Positions 8,301-8,492 of a DNA stretch of 8,492 nt are shown here, one piece after another. This DNA is from Bacteroidales bacterium (lineage in GTDB: Bacteria; Bacteroidota; Bacteroidia; Bacteroidales; ML635J-15), in the NCBI GenBank assembly GCA_028701945.1, contig JAQVPT010000153.1, positions 1 through 8,492 of the forward strand, written 5' to 3'. Position numbers and translations under genes: made by a program. Numbering within the stretch: the first letter of the stretch is position 1; each line of letters begins with the position of its first letter. Below the pieces are notes generated by a model. The model saw only the letters and a program-made list of their open reading frames with translations. It did no database searches and was not told the origin of the DNA.

Positions 8301-8492
8301 ATGCAACTTCAGAAGGGAATCCAATACATTGGTGGACTGCTGCTTCAGGTGGCACAGACCTTGGCACCAGTGCAAGCGGAGCGAACTTTGCTGTAACACC
8401 TGGTTCGACTACAACATATTATGCGGAGGCACAGGCACCAGGTGGATATGATAATGGCGCTGGTGGTGTATTTACATACAATTCGGGTGATT
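5309..8492 (+). CDS. Giant secreted CUB / PPC-like / Ig-like multidomain protein, 3' end cut by the window
   Basis: The frame opens at ATG 5309 and stays open for 1,061 codons to the window edge. This is the only usable start: the next in-frame Met is residue 161, after the signal peptide. There is no clear Shine-Dalgarno sequence, as is usual in Bacteroidota. Residues 1-28 form a long polar extension ending in Lys-Lys; 29-46 are hydrophobic (IIVCFFTFALLLISSISV), with likely cleavage after Gly48 (VYG|QC). Then come a Cys-containing beta module (50-152), three CUB-like domains (161-279, 286-403, 409-527), three PPC-like beta-sandwich modules (534-651, 659-770, 771-883) and two Ig-like domains (885-974, 975-1042 or beyond). 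A T9SS tail like that of gene 1 is expected past the edge but not seen. CUB domains in known proteins bind proteins or glycans, often with calcium, so a surface ligand-binding or adhesive role is inferred. No protease or other enzyme motif is visible. Confidence 0.93.
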   Translation, partial: MKNISADTYQSRIYHYLKTTTHTRSIKKIIVCFFTFALLLISSISVYGQCTNSSSYGTATAPTSGSINFSTCSYQTEYSTINSVVAGTTYSCSISTGGYVTIRSGTYNGTVVAHGASPLQWTATSSGTHYAHWNTNSSCGTTSGCVTTTITFVSSGGGSAMTVPTSGNNTYTTCSGHIYDNGGSGASYAANSNGYSVIYPGTAGYKVQLTGTYYTEGGYDHVYIYNGVGTGGTQLLDGSTSSSTSIGTITSTDASGALTVRLTSDGSVNNSGFDFTIACVAAVVEMKVPASGNNTYTTCSGHIYDNGGSSASYAANSNGYSVIYPGTAGNVIRLTGSFDTETNYDYVYIYDGVGIGGTLLFGGASGSNIIPTITSTDASGALTVRFTSDGSGQNSGFDFTIACVAAVVMTVPSTGNNSYTICSGHIYDHGGSGSGYNASVNGYTVIYPGNSSQAVQLTGTYDTESCCDHIYIYDGVGTGGTLLGQFQGTGGSSIGTITSSGANVPLTILFTSDGSVQYSGFDFTIACVTASLPGENCTNAQNLASLSSPFSGTTVGYADDISICRTGQPDRIFYINVPNGNTIDIWQSANSYDSYHYMGYGGSCPGTTTLFCVDDSDTQHNTWANTTGSTQTVWFVVDAYSGSGTFTLEWTLTSPPVLPCGNTNLGTISPSLCSPATAPYSAATMPYWSFTATAGYSYHFSLDGNTTEDTYLHLYNAGFAELTYNDDGGIGTHAFINWTCSTSGTYYITANHISCSNIENAGTLKYWATDDANYNTLDQWLTPNSSWQNQAYTAGSFYYYYFNATAGQIYDFSLCDNSEDSYLYIYNSSWSFLEGNDDSGPHCSGAPASISWTCPTTDTYIVQVNNLGCDAFINSGNLAYRVVSPCTPPSNPTASGTTTICAGGSTNISATSTGATTIYWYTGSCGGTSAGTSSPGANFSFSPTSTTTYYAQAYNSAGSGCWSAGCGSATITVNPLPNISASSATHSTICSGGSSDLNATSEGNPIHWWTAASGGTDLGTSASGANFAVTPGSTTTYYAEAQAPGGYDNGAGGVFTYNSGD
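5371..5410 (+). terminator. Hairpin plus T-run inside the signal-peptide codons of gene 2
   Basis: ACACAC (5371-5376) can pair with GTGTGT (5399-5404), and AATAA (5383-5387) with TTATT (5394-5398), leaving a six-base bulge and an A6 loop. A run of seven T (5404-5410) follows at once. The layout resembles an intrinsic terminator or attenuator, but it lies within codons 21-34, and the same bases encode the Lys-Lys/hydrophobic start of the signal peptide. The stem is AT-rich and bulged, so function is doubtful. Confidence 0.2.
5789..6889 (+). repeat. Three tandem CUB-like domains
   Basis: Units lie at 5789-6145, 6164-6517 and 6533-6889, each about 118 residues. Each reads CSGHIYD(N/H)GG, then NGYxVIYPG, LTGxxxTE, D(H/Y)(V/I)YIY(N/D)GVGxGGT, TSDGS and SGFDFTIAC. 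This order matches CUB domains: opening Cys-Gly, the YP turn, the acidic DYVxIYDG strand and the closing SD...GF segment. Candidate calcium-binding acids are E216/D220/D265, E341/D345 and E464/D468/D513, with their counterparts. Each unit has one Cys near the start and one at the end, 104-105 residues apart, rather than the usual two consecutive pairs; the third adds Cys466-Cys467. Units one and two are about 91% identical over a 117-base stretch (107/117 by eye), implying recent duplication or gene conversion. Confidence 0.8.
6908..7261 (+). other. PPC-like beta-sandwich module (first)
   Basis: Residues 534-651 of gene 2 begin GENCTNAQNLASL and run through SGTTVGYADDISIC, DRIFYINVPNGNTIDI, SYDSYHYMGYGGSCPG and CVDDSD to a closing FTLEW strand. 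This resembles the pre-peptidase C-terminal class of beta-sandwich found in many Bacteroidota secreted proteins. Asp pairs at 'ADD' and 'VDD' may bind calcium. Assignment is by pattern only. Confidence 0.6.
7283..7957 (+). repeat. Tandem pair of PPC-like modules
   Basis: Residues 659-770 and 771-883 of gene 2 are two related modules. Both contain F(T/N)ATAGxxYxFSL, ED(T/S)YL(H/Y)(L/I)YN, a later NDDxG, an (N/S)WTC strand and a closing TY(Y/I)xxxxNxxxC segment. The repeated ED-x-YL and NDD acids suggest calcium sites on a beta-sandwich, as in PPC-like domains. The pair is clearly homologous yet well diverged, so this duplication is older than that of the first two CUB units. Confidence 0.7.
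7961..8434 (+). repeat. Two Ig-like domains related to those of gene 1
   Basis: Residues 885-974 contain TTICAGGSTNIS, YWYTGSCGGTSAGTS and TTTYYAQAY, closely matching the repeats in the 5' part of gene 1. Residues 975-1042 contain STICSGGSSDL, IHWWTAASGGTDLGTS and TTTYYAEAQ, the same layout with the central Cys lost. Further repeats probably follow beyond the window edge. The shared module ties the two genes into one family. Confidence 0.8.

Overview
The window looks like Bacteroidota DNA. The evidence is a type IX secretion system (T9SS) C-terminal sorting domain on a very large Ser/Thr/Gly-rich secreted protein, the LPVELL...ETNNDYF module that usually precedes such domains in this phylum, AT-rich DNA (extreme between genes), and no clear Shine-Dalgarno sequence before the one visible start. 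The order (Flavobacteriales, Bacteroidales or a relative) cannot be fixed from this sequence.

Layout: only two real genes are present, both on the plus strand, and each is cut by a window edge. Gene 1 (1-4610) is open from the left edge and has lost its true start and signal peptide. What remains is about 1,535 residues: eleven immunoglobulin-like repeats of at least two subfamilies, a beta-solenoid-like 'WTG...NLTI...LNLNANSNLKI' region, a conserved cell-surface module, the LPVELL/ETNNDYF module and the T9SS tail. A 698-bp, very AT-rich intergenic region (4611-5308) follows. It holds a heptamer tandem repeat with a possible terminator, a 28-bp perfect palindrome, a small stem-loop, a 31-codon ORF of doubtful reality and a weak Bacteroidota-type promoter candidate. 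Gene 2 (5309-8492) runs off the right edge with at least 1,061 residues. It has a signal peptide with an unusually long N-terminal extension, a Cys-containing N-terminal module, three tandem CUB-like domains, three PPC-like beta-sandwich modules (the last two a tandem duplicate) and two Ig-like domains related to those of gene 1.

Both products are probably exported through Sec and then T9SS and act outside the cell as adhesins or ligand-binding surface proteins. They share an Ig module (signature WYTGSCGGT), so they look like members of one modular family assembled by domain duplication and shuffling. The long gap suggests separate promoters rather than one operon. No enzyme active site, RNA gene, mobile element or CRISPR array was found. 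The best leads are the tandem CUB array with its mosaic conservation, the hairpin plus T-run inside the signal-peptide codons of gene 2, and the perfect palindrome between the genes.
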